From the NCBI RefSeq assembly GCF_014836885.1, contig NZ_JACSPY010000019.1, positions 1 through 52,279 on the forward strand: a DNA stretch of 52,279 bases, written 5' to 3'. The position numbers were made by a program, and so were the translations under genes. The notes beneath the pieces are model-generated. The model had not been told where the DNA came from and did no database searches. It saw nothing but the letters and a program-made list of their open reading frames with translations. The number at the start of each line of letters is the position of its first letter. Position 1 is the stretch's first letter. Positions 15,957 through 25,219 of the stretch are shown piece by piece. Source of the stretch: Brevibacterium gallinarum. Lineage in GTDB: Bacteria > Actinomycetota > Actinomycetes > Actinomycetales > Brevibacteriaceae.

Positions 15957-16984
15957 GCGTCCTCCTTTCCGAAGCCGAGGCCGGTCGCGGCCGGGCCGCT
16001 GGGTTCGCTGTGTCCGCCGGCATCGGCGGCCCACAGGCTCAGCAGCTCGTAGCCGAGCTGGGCTGCGGCCAGGCCGGTGATCTCGGCGTGGTCGTAGGCG
16101 GGGGCGACTTCGACGATCTCCGCGCCGACGACGTTGAGGCCCTGCAGGCCGCGCACGGCGTTCATGAGCTCACGGCTCGTCAGCCCGCCGGCTTCCGGGG
16201 TGCCGGTGCCAGGTGCTGCGGCCGGGTCGAGGACGTCGATGTCGATGGAGATGTAGACTGGGGCGTCGCCGAGGCGGCGGCGCATCCGGGCGACGATGTC
16301 GGAGACCGGGGAGAACTGGAAGTCATCGGAGCGGATGATCTGGAAGCCGAGCACCTCATCGTCTTCGAGGTCCTTGGCACCGTAGAGCGGGCCGCGGATG
16401 CCGACGTGCATGCAGCGCTCCAGGTCGAGCAGGCCCTCTTCGCTGGCGCGGCGGAACGGGGTGCCGTGCGTGTACGGGGCACCCATGTAGGTGTCCCAGG
16501 TGTCGAGGTGGGCGTCGAAGTGCAGCACGGCGATCTTGCCGTGCGTCTTGGCCACCGAGCGGATGTTCGGCAGGGCCAGGGTGTGGTCGCCGCCGAGCGT
16601 CAGCAGCTTCGCCCCATCAGCGCGCAGCGCATCGGCGTTGTTCTCGACCGTGGTGATGGCCTCTTCGATGTTGAAGGGGTTGACGCCCAGGTCACCGCAG
16701 TCGGCGACCTGCTGGGCGGAGAACGGGTGCATGCCGGTGGCCTGGTTGTATGGGCGCAGCAGCTTCGAGGACTGGCGGATGTGGGCCGGGCCGAAGCGGG
16801 CACCGGGCCGGTAGCTGACACCGGCGTCGAAGGGCACGCCGAGGACCTTGACGTCGATCGGTGCGCCGGGCCGGGCGGCTTCGACCTCGTCGATGCGCGG
16901 CAGCAGCCCGAAGGTCGGCGGTCCGGCGAACCGGGGTGTCAGGCTGTAGTCCGCTGGACCCAGCGGGGTGGTCTCGTTCGTCAT
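15953..16984 (-). CDS. Ureohydrolase (agmatinase / guanidinobutyrase family)
   Basis: 343-residue Mn-dependent enzyme that removes urea from a guanidino compound. Metal-binding motifs are GGDH (131-134), DAHLDTWD (157-164) and DIDVLDP (247-253), followed by TPEAGG. Length and the N-terminal '[10 protein letters not shown]' segment fit agmatinase/guanidinobutyrase rather than arginase. Coupled to a TPP decarboxylase by a 4-base overlap, it most likely converts 4-guanidinobutyrate to 4-aminobutyrate and urea; agmatine to putrescine is the alternative. The start at 16984 is preferred; an open extension upstream lies in the divergent promoter region. Confidence 0.88.
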   Translation of the reverse strand: MTNETTPLGPADYSLTPRFAGPPTFGLLPRIDEVEAARPGAPIDVKVLGVPFDAGVSYRPGARFGPAHIRQSSKLLRPYNQATGMHPFSAQQVADCGDLGVNPFNIEEAITTVENNADALRADGAKLLTLGGDHTLALPNIRSVAKTHGKIAVLHFDAHLDTWDTYMGAPYTHGTPFRRASEEGLLDLERCMHVGIRGPLYGAKDLEDDEVLGFQIIRSDDFQFSPVSDIVARMRRRLGDAPVYISIDIDVLDPAAAPGTGTPEAGGLTSRELMNAVRGLQGLNVVGAEIVEVAPAYDHAEITGLAAAQLGYELLSLWAADAGGHSEPSGPAATGLGFGKEDA

Positions 16985-17082
16985 CGCGAATCCTCTTCTC
17001 GTCTCGGAATCCTCGGCCGCGTGTGCAGGCAGCTCTGCCCGCTCACGGCAGACCCACCCTACGGGTACGTGCACGAGCACCG

Positions 17083-17111
17083 ATATGTCCATCATGGCAG
17101 GGTGTGGGCAA
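17083..17111 (-). promoter_or_regulatory. Probable promoter of the ureohydrolase operon
   Basis: On the minus strand TTGCCC (17111-17106), a 17-base spacer and ACATAT (17088-17083). It lies between the divergent ureohydrolase and PucR genes, so regulator binding could affect both directions. Confidence 0.4.
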
Positions 17112-17128
17112 TCACAGTCCACCACGGA

Positions 17129-17134
17129 TAGAAT
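17129..17134 (+). promoter_or_regulatory. -10 element for a leaderless PucR-type transcript
   Basis: TAGAAT ends 7 bases before the GTG that begins the conserved PucR domain, so the transcript probably starts at or next to the start codon. No ribosome-binding site is present upstream of the GTG. No convincing -35. Confidence 0.5.
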
Positions 17135-17141
17135 CAGCTGT

Positions 17142-18656
17142 GTGGTTACCCTTGGACAGCTGCTCTCCCTGCCCGAACTGCGCCTGCAGGTCGTGTCCGA
17201 TCCGCCCGGCTGCCGCAGCGCACCGGTGACGATCGTGCACTCCTCCGAGCTGCCCTCAGTCGATCAGTGGCTGGCTGGCGGCGAGGTGCTGCTCACCATC
17301 GGCGCGCTGCAGGACCTCGACTCCCCGGACGCTGCCGACTACATCCGCCGCGTCCACGCCGCCGGGGCCGTGGCACTGGGCATCGGGCTCGGCGAGCACC
17401 TGCCGAACGTTCGTGCTCCCGAGCAGCTCATCACCCACGCCCGCGCGGTCGGGCTGCCGCTGTTCATGGTGCCCGAGCCGGTGCCCTTCGTCGCTGTCGT
17501 CGAGGCCTTCACCCGCCTGCGCGAAAGCGAATCCGCCCATGAGGTCTCAGCCCTTGTGCGCACCCAGCGCCGGTTCGCCACCGCCCTGGCGGCCCGCGGC
17601 ACGAACGCCCTGCTGGCCGAGATCGCACGCGCACTCGGCGCCCCTGTCGCGCTGGCCTCACCGACCGGCCGGCTGCTCGGCACCACCGAGCGGCTGCCGG
17701 CCCGCCCGGGACTGCCCGGCGTGCTGCGGTCCGAGCTCATCTCCGCTGCCGCCGCCGGTGGGACCGCACCCCGGCTGCTGCGGGCCACCGCGCCCGAGGT
17801 GGTGGCCGGTTCGGACCTGGAGGCGATCCCGGTCGGTTCGGAGTCGGTGACCGGCTGGCTGCTCACCCCGGTCGCCGGCACCCGGCCCGGTGGGGACCGG
17901 CACAATTCGCGCACCCTGCTCCTGGCGACCGCGGCAGCGCTGCTGGCGCTGCAGGACACCCGGCTGGCTGATCGCCGGGAGCTGGCCGCCCAGCTGTGCA
18001 CCGGGCTCATCGGTGCTGACGAGCTCTCAGAGCGGTTCGCCGCAGTCACCGGCTCCAGCGTGCCGGCACAGCTGAGCTTCGCGATCGCCGGCGGCGGCCG
18101 GGCGTCAGACACCGGGGCCGGCGACGAGGCGGGTGCGCGCTTCGATGCCCTCATCACCGATCTCAGCCCGGTCGTGCTGCACCATCCCAGCACCTCGGGG
18201 ACGGCGCTCATCTGCCCACCGGGTCTGCGCGGTGTGGTGGAGGCCACCTGCCGTGCGCTCGGCATCCCGGTGACCGACTGGTCAGACGGCACCCCGGATC
18301 AGGTGCATGATCGGTGGCATGAGTGGCGCTACGGTGCCGGTAACCGGCGTTCACAGCTGGGTCAGCTGCTGGCGTCTGTCAGCCCCGAGACTTCCGCCGA
18401 TTTCGTCCAGCGCACCCTCGGCCCGCTCTCTGCAGCCGATGACGACGGGATCCTCATGCGCACCTTAGAACATTTCGCCTCGGCTGGCGGCAGCCGGGAC
18501 GCCGTCGCCCAGGCCCTGGGTGTGCACCGCCACACGGTGCGCGCCCGGCTGGAGAGGATCCGCCAAATCCTCGGCTATGACCCGCGCGAACCCGGCCACC
18601 TTCAGGCGATCGGCATCGCATTCCTGCTGCGCGAGACCACCACAGCCCACCGCTGA
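17142..18656 (+). CDS. PucR family transcriptional regulator
   Basis: 504-residue regulator. The N-terminal PucR sensor domain begins right at the start ('[18 protein letters not shown]', then 'LTIGALQD' and 'GIGLGEHL'). The C-terminal HTH_30 domain is '[39 protein letters not shown]'. Members govern purine, amino-acid or amine catabolism in response to a metabolite. It is divergent from the ureohydrolase/TPP/symporter operon and likely controls it. I chose GTG 17142 over an in-frame upstream ATG at 16968, because that extension overlaps the ureohydrolase gene, lacks similarity, and the GTG has a well-placed -10 for leaderless initiation. Confidence 0.88.
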   Translation: MVTLGQLLSLPELRLQVVSDPPGCRSAPVTIVHSSELPSVDQWLAGGEVLLTIGALQDLDSPDAADYIRRVHAAGAVALGIGLGEHLPNVRAPEQLITHARAVGLPLFMVPEPVPFVAVVEAFTRLRESESAHEVSALVRTQRRFATALAARGTNALLAEIARALGAPVALASPTGRLLGTTERLPARPGLPGVLRSELISAAAAGGTAPRLLRATAPEVVAGSDLEAIPVGSESVTGWLLTPVAGTRPGGDRHNSRTLLLATAAALLALQDTRLADRRELAAQLCTGLIGADELSERFAAVTGSSVPAQLSFAIAGGGRASDTGAGDEAGARFDALITDLSPVVLHHPSTSGTALICPPGLRGVVEATCRALGIPVTDWSDGTPDQVHDRWHEWRYGAGNRRSQLGQLLASVSPETSADFVQRTLGPLSAADDDGILMRTLEHFASAGGSRDAVAQALGVHRHTVRARLERIRQILGYDPREPGHLQAIGIAFLLRETTTAHR

Positions 18657-18699
18657 GGCCCGGCTCCGGTCGTGCTCAGGCGGCTGGGCGGGCGCTTCG

Positions 18700-19638
18700 T
18701 CACCAGGGTTTGGTGTCGCTGCCGCTGCTGTTGTCGCCCCGGTCGTCCTCATCGTCGCGCTGACGCTGGTCGGCTTCCCGGTTGCGCTCTTCGAGCTCAC
18801 GCTGCTTGCGTTCGGCTTCGGTCTCTTGGCCGCCGCCGTCGGTGCCATCGCCGCCGGAGCCTTCGTCCTCGCCGTCACCGGGCTCGCCGCCCCCGCCGTC
18901 GCCGGAATCGTCTCCGCCGTCGCCGCCTTCGTCGTCACCACCGGAGCCATCGCCGCCCTCGTCGCCGCCGTCTCCGCCGTCGCCGGGGTTGTTCATGTCC
19001 TCCTGGGACTCATCGATGCGCTGTTCGGACTCGTCCATCTGCTGGTCGCTTCTGCTGCCTTCCGGTCGGCACTCCTCAGGAGCCTCCTGCAGGGTGGTGC
19101 GTGCTAAGTCGAACTTCTCATTGGCCTCATCAGTGCTCTCAGCGGACTTGAACTCCTCGGCCTGCTGCTCGTAGACATAGGAGAGGTTGACCCGCACAGC
19201 GCACTCATCGCGCACCGGCGTGAGGTCGAGGGCGCGTTCGAGCAGCGGCTGGGCATCGTCGTAGCGGCTTTCGGCGGCTGCCACGGTGCCGATGTTGAAC
19301 GGCGGCTTGTGATGTTCGAAGAGGCTGATCTTCTCGAACCGCTCCGAGAGCCGGACGGTTTCGTCGTAGTCCGCCTGCTTGTAGGCCCGGGATGCGCTGT
19401 GCAGCGTCCAGACGCACACAAGACTGTAGATGCACACGAGCGCCAAGGCAGTGCCCAGCGTCCCGCGGATGAGGTGCGGCCACAGCCGGCGGCGCGGCTT
19501 CTTCTCCGGGTTCGCGGTCGGCTCCGCCTGTGCATCAGCCTTCGTTTCGCCCGGTTTCGCCTGCGCGGTCTGTACCGGCTGCTGTGCAGCTGGGTCTTTC
19601 TTCGGGTCCTGCGGCTGCCGGTCAGTCGAATCGTTCAC
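18700..19638 (-). CDS. TPR-like membrane protein of the MoxR/VWA operon
   Basis: 312 residues. An N-terminal Gln/Pro/Lys-rich cytosolic segment is followed by one membrane helix (about 58-78). A helical region with tetratricopeptide character comes next ('ASRAYKQADYDETVRLSERFEK', 'AESRYDDAQPLLERALDLTPVRDE', 'VNLSYVYEQQAEEF'). The C-terminal third is extremely Gly/Asp/Glu-rich (about 215-275) and ends in a charged helix and 'GSDTKPW'. TPR/VWA proteins of this kind accompany MoxR ATPases in Bat-type operons. It overlaps the VWA gene by 4 bases and is last in the operon. The acidic Gly-rich tract could bind Ca2+ or act as a flexible spacer; function unknown. Confidence 0.75.
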   Translation of the reverse strand: MNDSTDRQPQDPKKDPAAQQPVQTAQAKPGETKADAQAEPTANPEKKPRRRLWPHLIRGTLGTALALVCIYSLVCVWTLHSASRAYKQADYDETVRLSERFEKISLFEHHKPPFNIGTVAAAESRYDDAQPLLERALDLTPVRDECAVRVNLSYVYEQQAEEFKSAESTDEANEKFDLARTTLQEAPEECRPEGSRSDQQMDESEQRIDESQEDMNNPGDGGDGGDEGGDGSGGDDEGGDGGDDSGDGGGGEPGDGEDEGSGGDGTDGGGQETEAERKQRELEERNREADQRQRDDEDDRGDNSSGSDTKPW

Positions 19639-20663
19639 CGTGACCTCCTCAGCAGTGCGTAGAGCCGGTTGAGGGACCGGAACTGGCCCAGGGATCGCCC
19701 GGCATCGACGGCTAGCAGCGCGATGACGCCGAGCAGCGGAATCCAGAAGTAGTCGCTGCGGCCGTCGGCGACGTGCTCGTCGTTGTGCTGCTCTTCCAGT
19801 TCCGGCATCGTCACCGCGGCCTTGAGCTCGGTGCCAGCCGTGCGGTGCGTGTACTCGACACCGAGGTCCTTGGCGATCGCCTTGAGCTGGTCCTCATCGA
19901 TGACCGACAGAGCATCCTTGCCGGTCTCCGGGTCCTGGATGTACTCAGGCGGCTCCGGATCGGTCGTGCTGCCGTCGATCGACCAGTCGAAGCCGGCGGT
20001 CTCCAGCATCCGCCCACCAGCAGAGGTGCCGTAGCCGAACACCCCGCCGCCGTCGATGCGGTCGTCGATGTCGGCCAGCGACTCGGGCTGCTGATCGGAG
20101 GTCTGTTCACCGTCGCCGAAATAGAAGACGAACCGCTGGTTGTTCGGGTGGTTCTCCTCGCTTTTGTCCAGCCGGGAGGCCAGCTCGCCGCGGGCGGCGG
20201 TGACCGAGCTGCCGGTCGACGAGGTGGTCCGCTCCGGTCGCATTACCTCGAAGGCGGAGCGCACGGCGGCATGATCGGTCGTCAGCGGCACCCGCACGCT
20301 GGCACGGGAGTCGAAGGTGATGACGCTCACGCGCGCACCGGGCAGCTGTTCGAGCAGCGCGTCGACATCGGAGCGCACCCCCTCGAGCCGCGGTTTGTCG
20401 CCGTCCCAGTCTTCGGCCACCGCCGAGGCGGTGGTGTCGACGAGCAGGAACACGTCGGCTGCCGCGACGGGCACCTCGGTGGTGGCCTCGGTCGGTACGC
20501 CCGGTCGCAGGCATGCGGCCACGAGGAGTGCGGCAGCGACGGCGCGCAGGATCCAGGCGATGCGCCGGCGGCGGATGAGGATCGCCAGGGTGATGCACCC
20601 GCCGATGAGCAGCACGGCAAGCACGGCCAGCAGCGGCCATGGCATGATCGGGGCGAAGCTCAT
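19635..20663 (-). CDS. VWA-domain membrane protein (BatB-like)
   Basis: 342 residues with two N-terminal membrane helices ('LLAVLAVLLIGGCITLAIL' and 'WILRAVAAALLVAACLRPG'), a von Willebrand A domain and a C-terminal helix near 'YFWIPLLGVIALLAVDAG'. The MIDAS motif is DTTAS rather than the canonical DxSxS, so metal binding may be altered. The start used overlaps the preceding gene (ATGA) and has GGAGGT 8 bases upstream; an in-frame ATG 5 codons earlier is possible. Partners are the adjacent VWA protein and the MoxR ATPase. Confidence 0.82.
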   Translation of the reverse strand: MSFAPIMPWPLLAVLAVLLIGGCITLAILIRRRRIAWILRAVAAALLVAACLRPGVPTEATTEVPVAAADVFLLVDTTASAVAEDWDGDKPRLEGVRSDVDALLEQLPGARVSVITFDSRASVRVPLTTDHAAVRSAFEVMRPERTTSSTGSSVTAARGELASRLDKSEENHPNNQRFVFYFGDGEQTSDQQPESLADIDDRIDGGGVFGYGTSAGGRMLETAGFDWSIDGSTTDPEPPEYIQDPETGKDALSVIDEDQLKAIAKDLGVEYTHRTAGTELKAAVTMPELEEQHNDEHVADGRSDYFWIPLLGVIALLAVDAGRSLGQFRSLNRLYALLRRSR

Positions 20664-21646
20664 AACCGGAACCTCCATGCGAAGACGAAGGCGATGATGA
20701 CGCCGATGAGTGTGAGGGTCAGCGGCACGACCGGCCGGTCGTGGACAAGGGTGACCGGGGTGGCATCGGTCAGCTTGGCCTCCTCTTCCTGGATCGAGCG
20801 CACGATGCCGTCAACGGCGGACTGCCCGCCGAGTGAGTAGTGCTCCCCACCGGTGCTGTTCGCGGTGTTCTTCAGCTCGTCCATCGGTCCGGCGCCGAGG
20901 AAGGAAAACGGCGGGGCGAGGGTGTAGACGCGGATATCACGTTCGACAGCGAGCTCGGTGGCCTCGTTGAGTTGGTAGATGGGCACGCCGGCCAGTTCGT
21001 TGTCGGTGGCGAAGATGATCGAGCGGGAACGCTCCTCGTCCTCCTTCTTGTCGAAGGATCCGATGCAGGAGGCCAGGCCGTCGCCGATGAGTGAGGATCC
21101 GCTGACGTTCGGGTCGATGGTCCCGGCCATGAAGTCGGTGCCCTCGGTGCCCCAGGACTCGAAGCCGGCCTTGGCCTCTTCGAGGAATTCGCGGACCATG
21201 TCGTAGTCGTCGGTGAGCGGGAAGACGGTCACAGCGGTGGAGTTGAAGACGGTCATGCCGATGCGCTCGCCTTGGAAGGAGTCGAGCATCTGGATGTAGG
21301 AGTCGACGATGTCGGCGTCGTAGGTGAGCATCGAACCTGAGGCGTCGAGGCAGAGCACGACGTCGCGGCGGTGCTGATCAGGGGTGATGGTCTGCACGGT
21401 CGAGGGCCGGGAGACTCCGACAAGCGCGCTGAGCAGCGGCAGCAGCGTGACGAGGAAGACAGCGAGTGCGCCGAGCAGCAGCCGTTTGCGGCCGCGGGCG
21501 AAGGCCGGCAGGGCGGTGAGCCGGCCGATGTGGGCGACCGGGACGCGGCCGTGGCGCTCGTGCTTGCGCGGCCGGGAGAGCAGCCAGATGAGCACGGCCA
21601 GGACCGGCAGAAGGGCCAGGGGCAGCCACCAGAATGTCAGGACCAT
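20660..21646 (-). CDS. VWA-domain membrane protein (BatA-like)
   Basis: 328 residues. It has an N-terminal membrane helix ('FWWLPLALLPVLAVLIWLL'), a second helix ('RLLLGALAVFLVTLLPLL'), a VWA domain with canonical MIDAS DASGS in 'VVLCLDASGSMLTYD', and a C-terminal helix ('LTLTLIGVIIAFVFAWRFRL'). This is the Aerotolerance/BatA layout. It overlaps both neighbours (10 bases with the upstream gene, 4 with the downstream). VWA proteins of these operons are thought to present substrates to MoxR. Confidence 0.87.
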   Translation of the reverse strand: MVLTFWWLPLALLPVLAVLIWLLSRPRKHERHGRVPVAHIGRLTALPAFARGRKRLLLGALAVFLVTLLPLLSALVGVSRPSTVQTITPDQHRRDVVLCLDASGSMLTYDADIVDSYIQMLDSFQGERIGMTVFNSTAVTVFPLTDDYDMVREFLEEAKAGFESWGTEGTDFMAGTIDPNVSGSSLIGDGLASCIGSFDKKEDEERSRSIIFATDNELAGVPIYQLNEATELAVERDIRVYTLAPPFSFLGAGPMDELKNTANSTGGEHYSLGGQSAVDGIVRSIQEEEAKLTDATPVTLVHDRPVVPLTLTLIGVIIAFVFAWRFRL

Positions 21647-22098
21647 CGGTCGACCAGCCCCCTCACACGCGCAAGCTGAGTGCCGGCGTTCGTCGGCTCC
21701 TCGCGGGCGAACTCATCGGCATACAGGCGCTCGACGACCTCGGCGACGGTGCCCAGCCGGAAGGCCTTGAGCTCGCGCAGGGTCATGTGCCGGATGTTGA
21801 GGTTCCAGGCATCGCGGGCGAAGTCGCGCACGATCTCCGAGAGCCGGTGGGCGACCTCGCGGTCGGACAGCTCGCCGGCCTGCCAGGACTTCTCGACCTC
21901 GTCGACGGTGACGAGGTACTTGTGCCGGACGCGCTCCGGGACTCGGGCAGTGCCGTCACCGCGCAGCCCGGCGCGGTAGATCCGGGCACCCAGTGGCCAC
22001 AGCAGCAGCACGGCAGCGGCCAGCGCGGCGAAGACGACGGCGGCGTACCACCAGTCGCTCGGTCCCAGTGCCGGGTGCAGGCTAGCGGCGGAGAGCAT
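21637..22098 (-). CDS. Small membrane protein of the MoxR/VWA operon, unknown function
   Basis: 153 residues. One membrane helix near the N-terminus ('WWYAAVVFAALAAAVLLLWPLG') precedes a cytosolic, mostly helical domain ('VDEVEKSWQAGELSDREVAHRLSEIVRDFARDAWNLNIRHMTLREL'). A short membrane protein of this layout commonly sits between DUF58 and VWA genes in Bat-type operons. It overlaps the DUF58 gene by 17 bases and the VWA gene by 10. No catalytic motif seen. Confidence 0.75.
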   Translation of the reverse strand: MLSAASLHPALGPSDWWYAAVVFAALAAAVLLLWPLGARIYRAGLRGDGTARVPERVRHKYLVTVDEVEKSWQAGELSDREVAHRLSEIVRDFARDAWNLNIRHMTLRELKAFRLGTVAEVVERLYADEFAREEPTNAGTQLARVRGLVDRWS

Positions 22099-22968
22099 GC
22101 TGTTTCCTCATGAGCCGGCGCAGCTGGCGCAGCGCGTGCCGGGAGTCGTCGACACGGACATGGGCGATGCCGGCCGAGCGGAGGAATCCCTCGGTGCGGT
22201 GCTTGCGTTCGGCCTCGGCGTGGGCGTACTGCTCGGCGAGCTCTTTGCCGCCGAGCAGCTCGTGCGGGATCGGCAGGTGCCGGTCATCGGAGATGTCGAA
22301 GGGCACCGCGCCCCGGCCGAAGCCGGTCAGCTGCGCATCGGAGACGGTCAGCCACATCATCTCGTGCTGGGCGCTCAGCCGGCGCAGCAGCGGCATGTCC
22401 TCTCGCACCAGGCCGATGTCATCGGCGATGACGAGGATCATCATCCGCCTCCGCAGGTGTTCAGCCGCCCAGGTCAGCTGCCTGCGCACATCCGAGGCGC
22501 GCCCGCGCCCGCCGGCGGACTGGATGCCGCGCAGCAGCTGCTCGAGGTGGGCTTCGGTGCCCTTGAGCCGGCTGGGCGCGGTGTGCTCGGCATCGCCGTG
22601 CATGAGCATGACGTCGTCACCGTGGCGCACCGCGAGATACCCAGTCATCCCGGCCAGCAGGATCGCCAGTTCGCGCTTGCTCTCCCCGCTGGCGGCGATG
22701 GCATCGAAGTTGCGCCCGGAGTCGACGATGATGCCCAGGGCGTGCCGGCGGTGGGCGACATAGCGCTTGACTAGGGGAGAGGTGTGCCGGGCGGTGGCCT
22801 TCCAGTCGATGTCGCGGATCTCGTCGCCGACGACGTATTCGCGCAGGTCATCGAAGTCCATGCTGTGGCCGTGGTAGATCGAGGCGTACTCGCCTTCGAG
22901 CAGCCCGCGCATCTTCCGATGCGCGTGGATCGTCATGTTCGCCTTGACCTTCGTCAGCAGGGCTGTCA

Positions 22969-22969
<1 letters not shown>
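22082..22969 (-). CDS. DUF58 domain-containing protein
   Basis: 295 residues with the DUF58 signature 'DFDDLREYVVGDEIRDIDWKATARHTSPLVKRY' at about 45-80 and a degenerate VWA-like fold after it ('IIVDSGRNFDA'). DUF58 proteins are standard partners of MoxR ATPases. The ATG overlaps the MoxR stop by one base (TGATG). A longer in-frame reading lies inside moxR and is not used. No membrane helix, so probably cytosolic or peripheral. Confidence 0.88.
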
Positions 22970-23967
<998 letters not shown>

Positions 23968-24200
23968 GGTGCTCCTCATGTTGCCTGCCCGGGCCCGGCC
24001 CGGCGCAGCGGGGTCATCTGCGTAGTGCCCACACTATCGGCCGGCACTGACGTCTGGCTGACCGTGGTGTGACAGGCCTGCCACATGTGTGGCATGGTCG
24101 GTTCCCGGCTTGTGCGGCGGGCACCGTCGTCGAGCCGGGCGGTACCTCGGCAGCGGACGCGTGTCCGGCGGACGGAAAATAATTCTGAGGAATTTTCGGC

Positions 24201-24321
24201 TGTGGATAGCAGCCGATGGAGTGGGGACTTCCTGTGGGGGGCTTCCGCCGGGCGGATCGTCCTTGCCCGCATGGTTGCTGGCCAACGAGTTACACAGGTG
24301 TTGTTCGCATGATGTGGATAG
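24201..24321. promoter_or_regulatory. Two DnaA-box-like sites upstream of nrdHIEF
   Basis: TGTGGATAG occurs at 24201-24209 and 24313-24321, each one mismatch from the DnaA box. A small perfect inverted repeat (AATTC-TGAG-GAATT, 24181-24194) lies next to the first. In E. coli, DnaA is known to control ribonucleotide reductase genes; here the link is inference. The rest of the 23968-24378 gap shows nothing I can name. Confidence 0.4.
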
Positions 24322-24378
24322 CGGGGACCTTGGTCGTGCACGGGTTGTGCAAAACACCTGACACGCAGCAAATCACAC

Positions 24379-24433
24379 TGGTGTAACACATGATCTAGGG
24401 GTACGCTGGTGGGCAGACACAACATCTAGTGGT
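24379..24433 (+). promoter_or_regulatory. nrd promoter with two NrdR boxes
   Basis: Box 1 ACACATGATCTAGGGGT (24386-24402) and box 2 ACACAACATCTAGTGGT (24417-24433) match each other at 14 of 17 positions. Their starts are 31 bp apart, about three helical turns, the usual geometry of paired NrdR boxes. A candidate promoter TGGTGT-17-TACGCT (24379-24407) is overlapped by box 1, so NrdR with bound ATP/dATP should repress the operon here. Confidence 0.75.
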
Positions 24434-24546
24434 TGAACTGCCGGCGCGGGTCTATGGCCCCGATCACCGCCAGGACGGGGAGAGCACCGGATGACCGCCC
24501 ACCAGAACACCGCATCAGACACCGAATTCCTCTGGAGGATGACGCC

Positions 24547-24798
24547 ATGATCACCGTGTACACCAAGCCAGCATGTGTGCAGTGCAACGCAACTTTCCGC
24601 GCGCTTGACTCGCGGGGAATCGACTACCGTGCCGTCGACCTCACTGAGGAGCCCGGCGCACTCGATGTCGTCAAGGCGATGGGCTACATGCAGGCTCCGG
24701 TCGTCGTGACCGACAACGATCACTGGTCGGGCTTCCGCCCGGACAAGATCGCCACCCTCGCCGGCAGCGGCTCGACCGCCTCGGTCGCGGCGTCGTGA
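24547..24798 (+). CDS. nrdH: Glutaredoxin-like protein NrdH
   Basis: 83-residue thioredoxin-fold electron donor for the class Ib ribonucleotide reductase. The redox motif is C10-V-Q-C13. 'TDNDHWSGFRPDKIATL' near the C-terminus matches the NrdH signature (WSGFRPDxI). ATG 24547 is chosen because the conserved family sequence begins there; the frame is open upstream without similarity. A GGAGGA sequence lies about 10 bases before. First gene of nrdHIEF. Confidence 0.96.
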   Translation: MITVYTKPACVQCNATFRALDSRGIDYRAVDLTEEPGALDVVKAMGYMQAPVVVTDNDHWSGFRPDKIATLAGSGSTASVAAS

Positions 24799-24805
24799 TG
24801 CAACC

Positions 24806-25219
24806 GTGCTCGTCGTCTACTATTCGGGCGGATCGGAGTACACGCACAAATTCGTCAACAAGCTGGACCATCCGGGCCTGCGACTTCCCCTGCTGACAAA
24901 GGATCCGACTCCGATCGTGAGTGAGCCATTCGTGCTCATCACCCCCACCTACGGTGCGGGCAGGAACCGCGGAGCCGTCCCCAAACAAGTCATCAAGTTC
25001 CTCAACGTCGAGGAGAACCGCAATCGTCTCGTCGGCGTCATCGGCGCGGGCAACACGAACTTCGGTGAGTACTACTGCGCGGCAGCCTACAAGGTCGCTG
25101 CCAAGTGCCAGGTGCCGCTGCTGTACAACTTCGAGTTGCTCGGCATGCCCGAGGACGTCGAGAAAGTCAACAAAGGATTGGATTCACTGTGTCAACAACC
25201 GTTGAAGACCGCGACCTAG
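24806..25219 (+). CDS. nrdI: Flavodoxin-like protein NrdI
   Basis: 137-residue flavoprotein that supplies the oxidant to assemble the Mn-tyrosyl radical of NrdF. The flavodoxin-like start '[16 protein letters not shown]', 'LITPTYGAG' and '[18 protein letters not shown]' are NrdI hallmarks. GTG start, 7 bases after nrdH. It overlaps nrdE by 31 bases. Confidence 0.95.
   Translation: MLVVYYSGGSEYTHKFVNKLDHPGLRLPLLTKDPTPIVSEPFVLITPTYGAGRNRGAVPKQVIKFLNVEENRNRLVGVIGAGNTNFGEYYCAAAYKVAAKCQVPLLYNFELLGMPEDVEKVNKGLDSLCQQPLKTAT

Noticed and set aside
16985..17141. Guanidine (ykkC-type) riboswitch upstream of the ureohydrolase
   Set aside because: The gap is short, shared by divergent promoters, and I find no conserved ykkC-like stem-loops.
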